Shown piece by piece: positions 7,153 to 16,873 of a DNA stretch of 64,000 nucleotides. Made by a program: the position numbers and the translations under genes. Each line of letters starts with the position of its first letter. Within the stretch, counting starts at the first letter, position 1. The stretch comes from Arthrobacter burdickii (GTDB taxonomy: Bacteria > Actinomycetota > Actinomycetes > Actinomycetales > Micrococcaceae), in the NCBI RefSeq assembly GCF_030433645.1, contig NZ_JAROCG010000001.1, positions 1,488,001 through 1,552,000 on the forward strand. The letters are read 5' to 3'. A model generated the notes under the pieces. The model was not told the origin of the DNA and ran no database searches. It was given only the letters and a program-made list of their open reading frames with translations.

Positions 7153-8262
7153 TCAGCCCAGCAGGCGCTGGAGGACGACGACGGTGACGTCGTCGGCCAC
7201 CTCGGGCACGTCAGCCATGTCCAGCAGGACCGCGCAGGCGTCCTCCGCGCTGGAGGCGGCCGTGATGACGCCGGCTACTGCCTCCGTGAACTGGTCCACC
7301 GTCTCATAGATGTCCAGCAGGCCGTCGCTCACGATGGCCAGGGAGTCGCCGGGCCGGAGGCTGACCGTACCGGGCGGCCACGCCTGGTCCGGCCAGGCAC
7401 CCACGGGTGGTCCCCCCGACGAGAGTCGCGTGACGCCACCGTCGGCCGCGACGTGCAGTGCGAGGCCATGGCCCGCGTCGACATAGCCGACGACGCCGGT
7501 GGCGGCATCGAGGCGCCCGTGGAAGAGCGTGACGAACGAGCTGGTCTGCTCGAGGTCCGCCTCCGTGGCGCGCGCCGCCGTCGCGAAGGCGGTCTCGATG
7601 CTCGGCTGGGGCGCCACGGACCGCATGATCGCGCGGACGGTCGCTGCGATCAGCGCGGCACCCATGCCCTTGCCCATCGCGTCCGCGACGGTGAGGTGCA
7701 GTCCGTCCGGCGTGCCGTACCAGTCGTAGAAGTCACCTCCGACACTGCGGGACGGCCGGAACCGTCCGGCGAGCTCGTAGTCCTGGATCCTCAGGTTGTC
7801 GCGGGGGAGGAGGTTCTTCTGGACCTCGGCGGCGCGCTGGCGCTCGTCCGCGTTGGCGACGTCGACGGCCGCCTGGCGGCTCTGGCGGCGGAAGAGGGAG
7901 TTGATGCGCGCGACGAGCTCGCGCGGACTGAAGGGCTTGCTGATGTAGTCGTCCGCGCCGGTCTCGAGGCCGGTCAGGCGCTCGATCTCGTCCGTGCGGG
8001 CGGTGATCATCAGGATGTAGGCGTCGGAGAACTCGCGGACAGCACGGCAGACCTCCACGCCGTCGCCGTCGGGCAGGTTGAGGTCGAGCGTGATGAGGTC
8101 GGCACCGGCGCGGGCCTTCTCGAGACCCTCGCGGGCGGTGGCGGCTTCGGTCACCTCGAAGCCCTCACGCTTCAGGATCTGCACGAGCAGGCCCCGAATA
8201 TCTACGTCGTCCTCAACAACCAGTGCACGGCGTATTTCCGGGGCGGCAGTCATGGTCCTCAT
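7153..8262 (-). CDS. Response regulator fused to PP2C/SpoIIE-type phosphatase
   Basis: 369 aa. Residues 10-125 are a receiver domain with acidic pocket EDD (17-19), phospho-acceptor Asp60 (LITLDLNLPDG) and the conserved Lys in SKPFSPREL. A short linker leads to a PPM phosphatase with metal motifs GGDFYDW, DAMGKGMGA, DAGHG and IVSDGLLD. It should dephosphorylate the STAS antagonist downstream when the receiver is phosphorylated. Start 8262 is used; an in-frame ATG at 8253 preceded by GAGG is a real alternative. The divergent histidine kinase is a likely input partner (inference). Confidence 0.92.
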   Translation of the reverse strand: MRTMTAAPEIRRALVVEDDVDIRGLLVQILKREGFEVTEAATAREGLEKARAGADLITLDLNLPDGDGVEVCRAVREFSDAYILMITARTDEIERLTGLETGADDYISKPFSPRELVARINSLFRRQSRQAAVDVANADERQRAAEVQKNLLPRDNLRIQDYELAGRFRPSRSVGGDFYDWYGTPDGLHLTVADAMGKGMGAALIAATVRAIMRSVAPQPSIETAFATAARATEADLEQTSSFVTLFHGRLDAATGVVGYVDAGHGLALHVAADGGVTRLSSGGPPVGAWPDQAWPPGTVSLRPGDSLAIVSDGLLDIYETVDQFTEAVAGVITAASSAEDACAVLLDMADVPEVADDVTVVVLQRLLG

Positions 8263-8484
8263 TAAACGCTACGCCGCGCGATCGTCTGGACGCAGAACGT
8301 AGCTTCGCCGCGATCGGCGGGTTGTTGCGCCGAACTTGATGTGATCTTGAGGCCCGGCGGCACTTTCAGCACCCGTAATACCGGGACTCCCGCGCTATTC
8401 TGTGGACACTGGCGCGGGAGGTCCGTCTGCCACGTCCTGCAGGAACGGGACGGCTCGACGACGGACAAGGGGGATGGCCGACTG

Positions 8485-10170
8485 ATGGACAGGGTGCTCT
8501 CCCACCTCACGCTCAACACGAGGCAGTTCCACGAACTGACCCTCCGGATGCGTGTCGTCCTGAGCCAGCTGCCGCTCTCCCTGACCGTCCTGCTCATCGT
8601 CGTCGGGGGCTTCCTGTTCCACCGGGACCTCCTGGCGAGCCAGGCCTTCCTGGTCGGCGTGGGACTGCAGGTCGTGCTGCTGGCGGTGTGCGTGCTCGTG
8701 CCCTGGCACCGTCTTCCTCACGCCAGCTTCCTCGTCATCCCGCTCCTCGATTTCGTCCCCATCGGACTCATGCGCCATGGTGCCGGCACCGTCATCACCG
8801 GTGTGGGCCTGCTGGCGGTGTTCCCCGTCATCTGGCTGGCGGCCTCCGGGCTCTACCCGCGCGCCGCCCTCGCGGTGGGCTTCCTCGCCTCGCTCGGCAT
8901 CGTCTGGGCACCCGTCTTCGTCGGCGGTGCAGCGGTCAGCCTCGAGTCGCTGACCCAGTCCTTCCTCCTCCCGTTCATCATGCTCGCCATCGGCGTGACC
9001 ATCCGTGTCATGACGGCGAGCATGATGGCGCAGCAGGCGGTCGTGGAGGAGAAGGACCGCGCGCTGCAGGTCCTCCTGGAGGAGAGCGCGCGGCGCGAAC
9101 GTCTGCTGGAGACCGTGGTCAACAGCGTGGACATCGGGCTGATGGCCGTGGACGAGGCGGGCCGGCCCATGCTCACGAACCGCAAGCTCGAGCACTTCCG
9201 GGCGCTTGCGGGCGGGACTGGCGACGCCCCCGAGGCGGACCTCCAGATCTTCCAGCAGGACGGCCAGTCGGCCATGCCCGAGGCGCGGCGGCCGACGCGG
9301 CGCGCGGCCGAGGGCCAGGTCTTCTCCGATTACCTGCTCTGGTGGGGCGAGCGGCCCCACCAGAGGGTGCTCTCGACGTCGTCGCGCCTGATGACCAACC
9401 AGGCCGGCTCCCGGGAGGGTTCCGTCGTGACGTTCAACGACGTCACCGAACTCGTCACCGCACTGAACGCGAAGGACGAGTTCGTGGCCACGGTGTCCCA
9501 CGAACTGCGGACGCCCCTGACCGCGATCCGGGGTTACCTCGAACTGCTCACCGGCATGCCCGATCTCCAGCCCGAGGTCGCCTCCGGCCTCGAGGTGGTG
9601 TCGCGTAATTCGGAGCGCCTGCACAAGCTCGTGGTGGACCTGCTCTCGACGGCCGAGGGTTCACCGGAGATCACGCCTGTGCCCACGGACCTTTCCGAAC
9701 TGGTCGTCCAGCGCGTGGCCAACGCCAGGGAGCGCAACATCAACCCCCAGGTGCGTTTCGAGGACTCCACGGAGCCGGGCCTCGTGGCGTTGTGCGACGC
9801 GTCGCGGATAGGTCAGGTGCTCGACAACCTGCTCTCGAACGCCGTCAAGTACTCACCGGGCGGAGGACGCGTGACGGTCCGCGCCGCGGAGGTCGACGGC
9901 GAGGTGGAGTGCAGTGTGACGGACCAGGGCAGCGGCATGTCCGCCGAGGAGCTCCGCGGTGTCTTCTCGAAGTTCTTCCGGACCTCGGCGGCACGCAATG
10001 CGGCCATCCCCGGCGTCGGGCTCGGCCTCGCCATCTCGAAGGCGATCGTGGAGCGCCATGGCGGCACCATCAGCTGCCGGAGCGTCGAGGGCGAAGGCTC
10101 CACGTTCACCTTCCGTCTTCCGCTCGCGTACGCCGGCCGGAACCAGCAGCTGCAGTCGCAGGAACGGTAA
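8485..10170 (+). CDS. Membrane sensor histidine kinase with PAS-like domain
   Basis: 561 aa. Residues 18-185 contain five or six hydrophobic segments, then a coiled stretch, a PAS-like region with LMAVDEAG, the H box VSHELRTPLTAI with His339, and HATPase boxes DNLLSNAVKYS, DQGSGMS and GVGLGLAI. ATG 8485 is preceded by AAGGGGG about 12 nt upstream; the frame is open to 8341 but that part is not conserved-looking. No response regulator gene follows; the receiver-phosphatase gene is divergent upstream. Confidence 0.9.
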   Translation: MDRVLSHLTLNTRQFHELTLRMRVVLSQLPLSLTVLLIVVGGFLFHRDLLASQAFLVGVGLQVVLLAVCVLVPWHRLPHASFLVIPLLDFVPIGLMRHGAGTVITGVGLLAVFPVIWLAASGLYPRAALAVGFLASLGIVWAPVFVGGAAVSLESLTQSFLLPFIMLAIGVTIRVMTASMMAQQAVVEEKDRALQVLLEESARRERLLETVVNSVDIGLMAVDEAGRPMLTNRKLEHFRALAGGTGDAPEADLQIFQQDGQSAMPEARRPTRRAAEGQVFSDYLLWWGERPHQRVLSTSSRLMTNQAGSREGSVVTFNDVTELVTALNAKDEFVATVSHELRTPLTAIRGYLELLTGMPDLQPEVASGLEVVSRNSERLHKLVVDLLSTAEGSPEITPVPTDLSELVVQRVANARERNINPQVRFEDSTEPGLVALCDASRIGQVLDNLLSNAVKYSPGGGRVTVRAAEVDGEVECSVTDQGSGMSAEELRGVFSKFFRTSAARNAAIPGVGLGLAISKAIVERHGGTISCRSVEGEGSTFTFRLPLAYAGRNQQLQSQER

Positions 10171-10213
10171 GGGGCGCAGGAGCCCGAGGAGGCCGGCGCG
10201 CAGTGCGCCCGCG

Positions 10214-11458
10214 TCAGGCTGCGGGGCCGAGGTCCACGGTCACGGTCGTGCCGCCGCCCGGTGTCTCCGCCAGGCTGATCGATCCCCCGTGTGCTGCCGC
10301 GATCCGCGAGCAGGTCGCGAGGCCGATGCCGGTGCCTGCGGGATCACCGTCGCGCTGCAGGCGCACGAGCGGCTCCAGTACCCTCGTCCGGTCCTCGGCA
10401 GGGATGCCCCTGCCGTGGTCGACGACGCGCAGCACCTGGGTCTCGCCGACGCTCGCGAGGACCTCGATCCGCGGAGGCCTGCCGTCCGCCGAGTACTTGA
10501 TGGCGTTGGAGACGAGGTTCTGCAGGAGTGCGGTGACCTGCGCCTGATCCACCAGCAGTGGCGCGTCCTGCACCGTCACGACGGCGTCGTAGGCGCTGCT
10601 GAGCGGCAGGACGTCCTGCAGGACGGCGTTCACCATCGTGCCCAGCCGTACGGACCGGCGGCTGATCGTCCCGCCGATCCGGGAGAACTCGAGGACCTCC
10701 TCGACGGTGGAGAGCATCCGGCTGGCACTGCCGCGGATGATGCTGAAGTAGCGTGCTGCCGGTCCCGAAGGTTCGACGTCATCGTCCTGTTCGCTGAGCT
10801 CCGTGTAGCCCAGGATCGCCGTCAGGGGGTTCTTCAGGTCATGGCTGACGCGCGCGGCGAAGCCCGCGAGGTCCTCGTTGCTGCGGCGCACCACCTCGAG
10901 GGCTTCGACGAGCTGGCGCGTCGTGAGCTGCAGTTCGAGGACCTCGACCACCTGCCGGGCGAGGATCTCGAGTCCTTCCCGCTGTTCCACCCCGAAGCCG
11001 ATCGCCCGGAGGGAGAAGACGCAGAGGGTGCCGAGCGCGTACCCGCTCCCGGTGACGAGTGGAACGGACGCGTACGCCCGCACGTCCGCGATGCGGCCGT
11101 TGACGAAGGGGTTGTCGGCGAAGCGCGGGTCGAGGGACGCGTCGGCGAGCGCGGTGATGGAGCCGGACCGGAAGACCTTCGAGCACATCGAGTCGTCCCG
11201 CGAGCAGACTCCTGCGTCCACTCCCACGGCGGCGATCTGGTGCTGCTGGTCGGCGGTGATGATGTTGATGACGCCCGCGTCCATGCCGCTGACCCGGACG
11301 GCGAGCTTCACGAGGTTGAGGAGCTCCGGGGGAGTCTCGTAGTCGCGCTTGTCCACAGGGAGGCCGTCGGTCTCGCCGTAGGGAAGCCGGTAGTCCTGGA
11401 GGGCCGTCTGGCGGGCGAGCTCCTCCAGGTCCCACTCGTCGGCATGAAGCACTGACAT
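10214..11458 (-). CDS. GAF-domain sensor histidine kinase (cytoplasmic)
   Basis: 414 aa with no membrane segment. A GAF domain spans about residues 41-180. The H box is VSHDLKNPLTAI (His206), followed by QNLVSNAIKYS, DHGRGIP and GTGIGLA of the ATPase domain. Such GAF kinases respond to small ligands or redox state. It is convergent with the membrane kinase, so they are not one operon. The cognate regulator is not visible. A weak GGGGGT lies upstream of the start. Confidence 0.9.
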   Translation of the reverse strand: MSVLHADEWDLEELARQTALQDYRLPYGETDGLPVDKRDYETPPELLNLVKLAVRVSGMDAGVINIITADQQHQIAAVGVDAGVCSRDDSMCSKVFRSGSITALADASLDPRFADNPFVNGRIADVRAYASVPLVTGSGYALGTLCVFSLRAIGFGVEQREGLEILARQVVEVLELQLTTRQLVEALEVVRRSNEDLAGFAARVSHDLKNPLTAILGYTELSEQDDDVEPSGPAARYFSIIRGSASRMLSTVEEVLEFSRIGGTISRRSVRLGTMVNAVLQDVLPLSSAYDAVVTVQDAPLLVDQAQVTALLQNLVSNAIKYSADGRPPRIEVLASVGETQVLRVVDHGRGIPAEDRTRVLEPLVRLQRDGDPAGTGIGLATCSRIAAAHGGSISLAETPGGGTTVTVDLGPAA

Positions 11459-11567
11459 GTATACCCCCGAAGAACTTTGAGACCGGTGTAGGTAGGTCCA
11501 ACTATCGCATGAGGTTTCGCCCGCCGGTGCCGCCGCGCACGGATGTTGCGAACGGGTGCCGGTCGCG

Positions 11568-12989
11568 TCAGCCGAGTGCCCGCACGCGGAGGGCGAGGTA
11601 CAGGTGGACGCGGTCCGCGGTGACCGCCGGGTCGTACCCGGTCAGTGTCAGGACCTGCTGCAGCCGGTAGCGGATGGTGTTGCGGTGCAGGTCCAGGTCG
11701 GCGGCGACGGCGGCGACCGAGCCGTCGAGGTCGAGGTAGCGCTGGAGGGTGGACAGGAGGCCCGCGCCGTGCGCCTCGTCGAAGGCCTCGAGCGGTTTCA
11801 GGGTCTCGCCGGCGAGGTCGGCGAGGGGCACATCGGCGCTCGACATCAGCAGGGAGGTGATGCTCAGCCGGTCCGCGAGGTTCACCGACTGGCCCCGCTG
11901 CAGCGCCTCGCGTGCCTCGAAGTAGCTCCAGCGCAGCCCGTTCGGCTGGGCGTAGGTCCCGCCGACCCCGATGCGCGAGGTGAGCCCGGCGCCGTGCAGG
12001 TACCGGCTCAGGTCCGCCGGCTCCGGTGCGGCGCCCGCCGGGAGTACGAGGACGAGCCGCTCGTCCACGAGTGCGGCGGCGGCATTGTTCCAGCCGTCGG
12101 GCAGGGGAAGTGTCCGCAGCGCACGGCGTTGCCCCGACGCGACGTCGACGATCAGCACGCTGTGCCGGGACGAGGTGTCGATGCCCGAACTGGCGAGCCT
12201 GGCTGCGGCTTCCGCCCCGGCGAGGGTGCCGCGCATAACGTCCTCCAGCAACTGGCCGGCCGCGGTCCGCGCCCCGGTGCGGTTCCTGGCCTGGTTGGTG
12301 AGCTCGACCGAGATCAGGCTCTGCGCATAGTCGACGATCGCCGCGTGCCCGTAGGGTTCCGCGATGGCGAGGGTGCACCGGTCCTTGAGACCCGTGGCGA
12401 TCGGGAGCCGGTGCCATTCGGGGGGATCCACGCGCGCCCGGGCAGGGTCCGGGGGGCCCGCGATGCGCGCACCGTACTGGAAGAGTGCGACGTCGGTGCC
12501 GAGCATCCTGGCGAGCTCGCCGAGGAGGGAGCCGAGACCTCCTGCCCCGAGCAGCGCCGATGCGAGGACGGCGTGCCCCTCCAGAAGGTTCTCGAGGCCG
12601 GCGTAGTGGTCTGCCGACAGGGCGTCGGCCACCTTCTTGCCGATGGCGATGAAGGGGGTCTCGTAGGGGACACGGAAGGCGGGCAGGCCGACGTCGTCCG
12701 CCTCCGCCAGCACGGCCGGCGGGATTCTGCGATGGGTGAGGCCGACACCGAAACCGAGGGCCAGCGCTCCCGCCTCGTGCACCCGCTGCACGAAGGCCCG
12801 TTGCGCAGCCCCCGTCTTGAGCCGCACACCCGTGGTGAGGACCACCTCCGCGCCGTTGAGGAAAGGCCGGGGGTCCTCGAGTTCCGTCACCGCGACCCAC
12901 TGGATGGAGGAGGCCGGGGCCTCGGAACGGCCCTCCGCGACGAGTCCGAGGGCGGGATCGGACAGGAGGTCGGGAAGGGTGATGGCCAT
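11568..12989 (-). CDS. PucR-family transcriptional regulator
   Basis: 473 aa. The N-terminal PucR domain covers about residues 8-125 (LPDLLSDPALGLVAEG start), with a central GGDEF-like region. The C-terminal helix-turn-helix is in GSVAAVAADLDLHRNTIRYR. The gene is divergent from aminobutyraldehyde dehydrogenase and gabT, and PucR-type regulators next to gabT commonly activate GABA use; that role is inferred from position. Palindromes in the shared 164-bp gap are candidate binding sites. Confidence 0.88.
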   Translation of the reverse strand: MAITLPDLLSDPALGLVAEGRSEAPASSIQWVAVTELEDPRPFLNGAEVVLTTGVRLKTGAAQRAFVQRVHEAGALALGFGVGLTHRRIPPAVLAEADDVGLPAFRVPYETPFIAIGKKVADALSADHYAGLENLLEGHAVLASALLGAGGLGSLLGELARMLGTDVALFQYGARIAGPPDPARARVDPPEWHRLPIATGLKDRCTLAIAEPYGHAAIVDYAQSLISVELTNQARNRTGARTAAGQLLEDVMRGTLAGAEAAARLASSGIDTSSRHSVLIVDVASGQRRALRTLPLPDGWNNAAAALVDERLVLVLPAGAAPEPADLSRYLHGAGLTSRIGVGGTYAQPNGLRWSYFEAREALQRGQSVNLADRLSITSLLMSSADVPLADLAGETLKPLEAFDEAHGAGLLSTLQRYLDLDGSVAAVAADLDLHRNTIRYRLQQVLTLTGYDPAVTADRVHLYLALRVRALG

Positions 12990-13033
12990 GGAGCCAGCTT
13001 ACGTGCGGCTGTGCCTTTGCACGGGACCTTCCG

Positions 13034-13052
13034 GTATCTGCTGTGCAGATAC
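13034..13052. promoter_or_regulatory. Palindromic operator candidate in PucR/aldehyde dehydrogenase gap
   Basis: GTATCTGC-TGT-GCAGATAC is a perfect 8-bp inverted repeat with a 3-nt centre. It sits between the divergent PucR gene and the dehydrogenase, in the right place for shared control. Binding by PucR is inferred. Confidence 0.5.
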
Positions 13053-13059
13053 ACGTGGC

Positions 13060-13072
13060 GGAGGTTACCTCC
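13060..13072. promoter_or_regulatory. Second short palindrome in the same divergent gap
   Basis: GGAGGT-T-ACCTCC is a perfect 6-bp inverted repeat 7 bp from the larger palindrome. It may be a second half of the same control region, or chance given its G/C-rich content. Confidence 0.3.
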
Positions 13073-13153
13073 TCCCGGTACCGTCGTCTCGATACCTGCG
13101 GCCGGTTGCATCCGGATTGCCCGCGGACTCCACCTCGTGAAAGGCACTGCAGC

Positions 13154-14584
13154 GTGGCTGAGACCCTTCAGAACTACATCGACGGCGTGTTCGTGACGCC
13201 GGCCGGGACCGAACTCCTGGACATTGTCAACCCGACCAACGGGGAAGTGGTGGCCCAGTCCCCGGTCTCCACCCGTGCGGACGTCGACGACGCCATGCAG
13301 GCCGCGGCACGCGCCTTCACCACCTGGAAGCGGACCACGCCCAGCCAGCGCCAGCTCCTGCTGCTCCGGCTCGCCGACGCCGTCGAGGCCGCGAGCGATG
13401 AGCTCGTCGAGGCGCAGCATCGGAACACGGGCCAGGTACGCGAGATGATCGCGGCCGAGGAGGTAGCCGCAGGAGCCGACCAGCTGCGGTTCTTCGCCGG
13501 CGCCGCGCGCATCCTCGAGGGCAAGTCCGCGGGCGAGTACCTCGAAGGCCACACGTCGTTCGTGCGACGGGAGCCCATCGGCGTCGTCGCCCAGGTGGCC
13601 CCGTGGAACTACCCGTTCCTCATGGCCATCTGGAAGATCGGCCCCGCGCTCGCCGCCGGGAACACCGTCGTGCTCAAGCCCAGTGACACCACGCCGGAGT
13701 CCACCCTCGTGCTGGCGCGCCTCACGCAGGGCATCCTGCCCGACGGCGTCCTGAACGTCGTGCTCGGCACGGGCGAGACCGGCGCCGCGATGATCGAGCA
13801 CCCCGTGCCCGGCCTCGTGTCGATCACCGGATCCGTGCGTGCCGGGATCGCCGTCGCGACCGCCGCGGCCAAGGACCTCAAGCGGGCACACCTGGAGCTG
13901 GGCGGCAAGGCGCCCGCCATCGTCTTCGCCGACGCCGACCTCACGAAGACCGCAGAGGCGATCACGGAGTTCGCGTTCTTCAACGCCGGCCAGGACTGCA
14001 CCGCCATCACCCGCGTGCTCGTGCAGGAGGAGGCGCACGACGACCTCGTCGCCGCCATGGTCGCCCACACCGCCACCCTGAAGACGGGCAGCGAGGACGA
14101 CTCCGAGAACTACTTCGGGCCGCTCAACAACATCAACCACTTCAACGCCGTGAACGCGGTCGTCGACGCGTTGCCCGCCCACTGCAGCATCGCGACCGGC
14201 GGCAAGCGTGCGGGGACGAAGGGCTACTTCTTCGAACCCACCATCATCACCGGCGCCCGCCAGGATGATCCCGTGGTGCAGCAGGAGACCTTCGGGCCGA
14301 TCCTCACCGTCCAGACGTTCACCACGGAGGAGGAAGCGGTCGAGCTCGCCAACGGCGTGGACTACGCCCTGGCCTCCAGCGTCTGGACCTCGAACCACGG
14401 AACCGCGATGCGCGTTTCCCGCGACCTCGATTTCGGCGCCGTGTGGATCAATACGCACATCATGCTCACCGCCGAGATGCCGCACGGCGGCTTCAAGCAC
14501 TCCGGCTACGGCAAGGACCTCTCCATGTACGGCGTGGAGGACTACACCCGCATCAAGCACGTCATGAGCGTGCTGGACGTCTGA
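13154..14584 (+). CDS. Gamma-aminobutyraldehyde dehydrogenase
   Basis: 476 aa NAD(P)-dependent aldehyde dehydrogenase. Catalytic Cys282 lies in GQDCTA and Glu248 in LELGGKAP; the end FKHSGYGKDLSMYGVEDYTR is typical of the PatD/YdcW (aminobutyraldehyde) group. It converts 4-aminobutyraldehyde to GABA, the second step of putrescine oxidation. GTG 13154 follows GAAAGG; the frame is open to 13043 but the family N-terminus starts here. gabT follows after 26 nt. Substrate assignment rests on subfamily likeness plus context. Confidence 0.88.
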   Translation: MAETLQNYIDGVFVTPAGTELLDIVNPTNGEVVAQSPVSTRADVDDAMQAAARAFTTWKRTTPSQRQLLLLRLADAVEAASDELVEAQHRNTGQVREMIAAEEVAAGADQLRFFAGAARILEGKSAGEYLEGHTSFVRREPIGVVAQVAPWNYPFLMAIWKIGPALAAGNTVVLKPSDTTPESTLVLARLTQGILPDGVLNVVLGTGETGAAMIEHPVPGLVSITGSVRAGIAVATAAAKDLKRAHLELGGKAPAIVFADADLTKTAEAITEFAFFNAGQDCTAITRVLVQEEAHDDLVAAMVAHTATLKTGSEDDSENYFGPLNNINHFNAVNAVVDALPAHCSIATGGKRAGTKGYFFEPTIITGARQDDPVVQQETFGPILTVQTFTTEEEAVELANGVDYALASSVWTSNHGTAMRVSRDLDFGAVWINTHIMLTAEMPHGGFKHSGYGKDLSMYGVEDYTRIKHVMSVLDV

Positions 14585-14610
14585 TCGTCCCGTCTAGATA
14601 AGGAACTCGC

Positions 14611-15996
14611 ATGACAACGTACGCAACTCCTTCCGGCGCGGTCGCGCCGAGCTTCCGGCTCGAGCAGAAGCGCCGCATCAACGGCGACTTCCCCGGCCCC
14701 AAGTCGACGGAACTCGCCGCCCGGCGTGCCGCCGTCGTCGCCAAGGGTGTCGCCTCGACCGTCCCCGTCTACGTCGCGGATGCCGACGGCGGCGTGATCC
14801 ACGACGTCGACGGCAACTCCTTCATCGACTTCGGCTCGGGCATCGCCGTGACGACCGTCGGAGCCTCCGATCCCGCGGTCGTCGGGGCCGTGAAGGAGCA
14901 GGCTGAGCACTTCACCCACACCTGCTTCATGGTCACGCCCTACGAGGGCTACATCGCCGTCGCCGAGCAGCTCAACGAGCTGACCCCCGGTGACTTCGAG
15001 AAGCGCACCGTCCTGTTCAACTCGGGCGCCGAGGCCGTGGAGAACGCGGTCAAGGTGGCACGCCTGGCCACCGGCAGGGACGCCGTCGTCGCCTTCGACC
15101 ACGCGTACCACGGCCGCACCAACCTGACCATGGCACTGACGGCCAAGGCCATGCCCTACAAGACCAACTTCGGTCCGTTCGCCCCCGAGATCTACCGCGT
15201 GCCGATGAGCTACCCATTCCGCGAGGAGAATCCCGCGATCACGGGGCCCGAGGCGGCGCAGCGCGCCATCACGATGATCGAGAAGCAGATCGGCGCCGGG
15301 TCCGTCGCCGCGATCATCATCGAGCCAGTCCAGGGCGAGGGCGGATTCATCGTGCCCGCCGACGGCTTCCTCCCGGCCCTGGCCGAGTGGGCCAAGGCAA
15401 ACGGCGTCGTCTTCATCGCCGACGAGGTCCAGTCGGGCTTCTGCCGCACCGGCGAGTGGTTCGCGGTGAACCACGAGGGTGTGGTGCCGGACATCATCAC
15501 GATGGCGAAGGGCATTGCCGGCGGCTTGCCGCTCTCGGCCATCACGGGCCGGGCGGACCTGCTCGACTCCGTCCACGCCGGCGGCCTCGGCGGCACCTAC
15601 GGCGGCAACCCTGTGGCGTGCGCCGCCGCGCTGGGTGCGATCTCCTCCATGAAGGAGCAGGACCTCATCGGCCGGGCCCGGCACATCGAGGCCCAGGTCA
15701 CGGAGCGATTCGCCGCCCTGCAGTCCGAGCTGGGCGACGCCAGTATCGTCGGTGAGCTCCGGGGCCGTGGCGGAATGCTCGCGATCGAGTTCGTGGAAGC
15801 CGGGAGCAAGGCGCCCAACGCCGACGCGACCAAGGCGATCGCGGCACTATGCCTGCGCGAGGGCGTCATCATCCTGACCTGCGGAACGTACGGCAACGTC
15901 GTCCGCCTGCTGCCGCCGCTCGTCATCACCGACGAGCTGCTGGCGGACGGCCTCGACGTGCTGACGAACGCCATCCGCACGGTGAACGCCGGCTGA
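14611..15996 (+). CDS. gabT: 4-aminobutyrate--2-oxoglutarate transaminase
   Basis: 461 aa PLP enzyme of class III aminotransferases. DEVQSGFCRTG binds the cofactor and the Schiff-base Lys300 lies in MAKGIAGGLPLSA. It converts GABA to succinate semialdehyde. It follows the aminobutyraldehyde dehydrogenase by 26 nt and is closed by a strong terminator 13 nt after its stop codon, so the two form a bicistronic unit. No gabD is found in the window. Confidence 0.95.
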   Translation: MTTYATPSGAVAPSFRLEQKRRINGDFPGPKSTELAARRAAVVAKGVASTVPVYVADADGGVIHDVDGNSFIDFGSGIAVTTVGASDPAVVGAVKEQAEHFTHTCFMVTPYEGYIAVAEQLNELTPGDFEKRTVLFNSGAEAVENAVKVARLATGRDAVVAFDHAYHGRTNLTMALTAKAMPYKTNFGPFAPEIYRVPMSYPFREENPAITGPEAAQRAITMIEKQIGAGSVAAIIIEPVQGEGGFIVPADGFLPALAEWAKANGVVFIADEVQSGFCRTGEWFAVNHEGVVPDIITMAKGIAGGLPLSAITGRADLLDSVHAGGLGGTYGGNPVACAAALGAISSMKEQDLIGRARHIEAQVTERFAALQSELGDASIVGELRGRGGMLAIEFVEAGSKAPNADATKAIAALCLREGVIILTCGTYGNVVRLLPPLVITDELLADGLDVLTNAIRTVNAG

Positions 15997-16008
15997 CCAC
16001 CGAGCACG

Positions 16009-16043
16009 AAACAAGGCCCGCAGCGATGCTGCGGGCCTTGTTT
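16009..16043. terminator. Bidirectional intrinsic terminator
   Basis: A perfect 16-bp stem (16009-16024 with 16028-16043) with GAT loop ends in TTTG on the plus strand and AAAC/GTTT on the minus strand. It ends both gabT and the convergent GNAT gene. Confidence 0.92.
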
Positions 16044-16056
16044 GGTTGGAGGGCTG

Positions 16057-16656
16057 TCAGCCGACCGGGATGAGCGCCCGGAACTGCGGGTTCTCGGCCA
16101 GGAAGGCCTGTGCGTGCCTGCAGTACGGGATCGGCGCGAGGCGGCGGCGGTGGGCGTCCAGCAGGGCCTCCCGCACGAGGACGGGCTCCAGGCCGGCACC
16201 GCGGTGGTCGGGACCGACGACGGTCTCCAGCAGGCGGATGCGTCCCGCCCGCAGGTCGTACTTCACGTAGCCCACCATGGTGCCGTCGTGGAAGAGCTCG
16301 AAGCGCGAGCTCACGGGATTGTCGCGGAACTTCTCGCGCAGCTTCTCGCTCTCGGAGCGTTCGGCTGCCCGGGCCTCGCGGTCGGCGAGGACTTCGACCA
16401 CGGCTTCGTAGTCTTCCTGCAGGCCGAAGGGCGGGAAATCGGTGTCCAGCACGCGGTACAACTGGTTGCACAGGACGCGGAGCTCGCGGGTGGACACGGC
16501 GGACAGGTCGTGGGGGACCTCAGGGACCACCGGGCCGAGGGCCGCGGGCGAGTCCGGCGCCGGGGCGAAGTCCACAGCGTCCAGGTCCGACCAGGCGCTC
16601 CGGGAGCCGTACTCCGCGTGCTGCGAGGGGGCTGGGGAGAGAGGGGCAACAGACAT
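16057..16656 (-). CDS. GNAT N-acetyltransferase-like protein (YidJ/NATD1 type C-terminus)
   Basis: 199 aa. Residues 115-195 fit the small N-acetyltransferase fold with HDGTMVGYVKY, VVGPDHRGAGLEPVLV (acetyl-CoA loop) and ending in a PIPYCRHAQAFLAENP block. Residues 1-110 are not recognised and may be a separate helical domain. Function and substrate are unknown. It is convergent with gabT and shares its terminator. Confidence 0.72.
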   Translation of the reverse strand: MSVAPLSPAPSQHAEYGSRSAWSDLDAVDFAPAPDSPAALGPVVPEVPHDLSAVSTRELRVLCNQLYRVLDTDFPPFGLQEDYEAVVEVLADREARAAERSESEKLREKFRDNPVSSRFELFHDGTMVGYVKYDLRAGRIRLLETVVGPDHRGAGLEPVLVREALLDAHRRRLAPIPYCRHAQAFLAENPQFRALIPVG

Positions 16657-16873
16657 GACGAACCTCGAATAATCGACAAAAGGGGTAGGCCGTTGCTTGA
16701 CCGTCCTCAGACCGTAACAGCTAGCTCGGCATCCGTAAAGCTAGTCCTTCTAGCAATCAGTAGGCTCACGACGCCGGACCACGGGCGCCCGGAGCCGGGC
16801 ACCTGCCCGTTCTCCATCGAGGAGTGCCTCTAGACGGCCGGGTCCGTCCCCTTCGAGTGCTCACGCATCAAAT

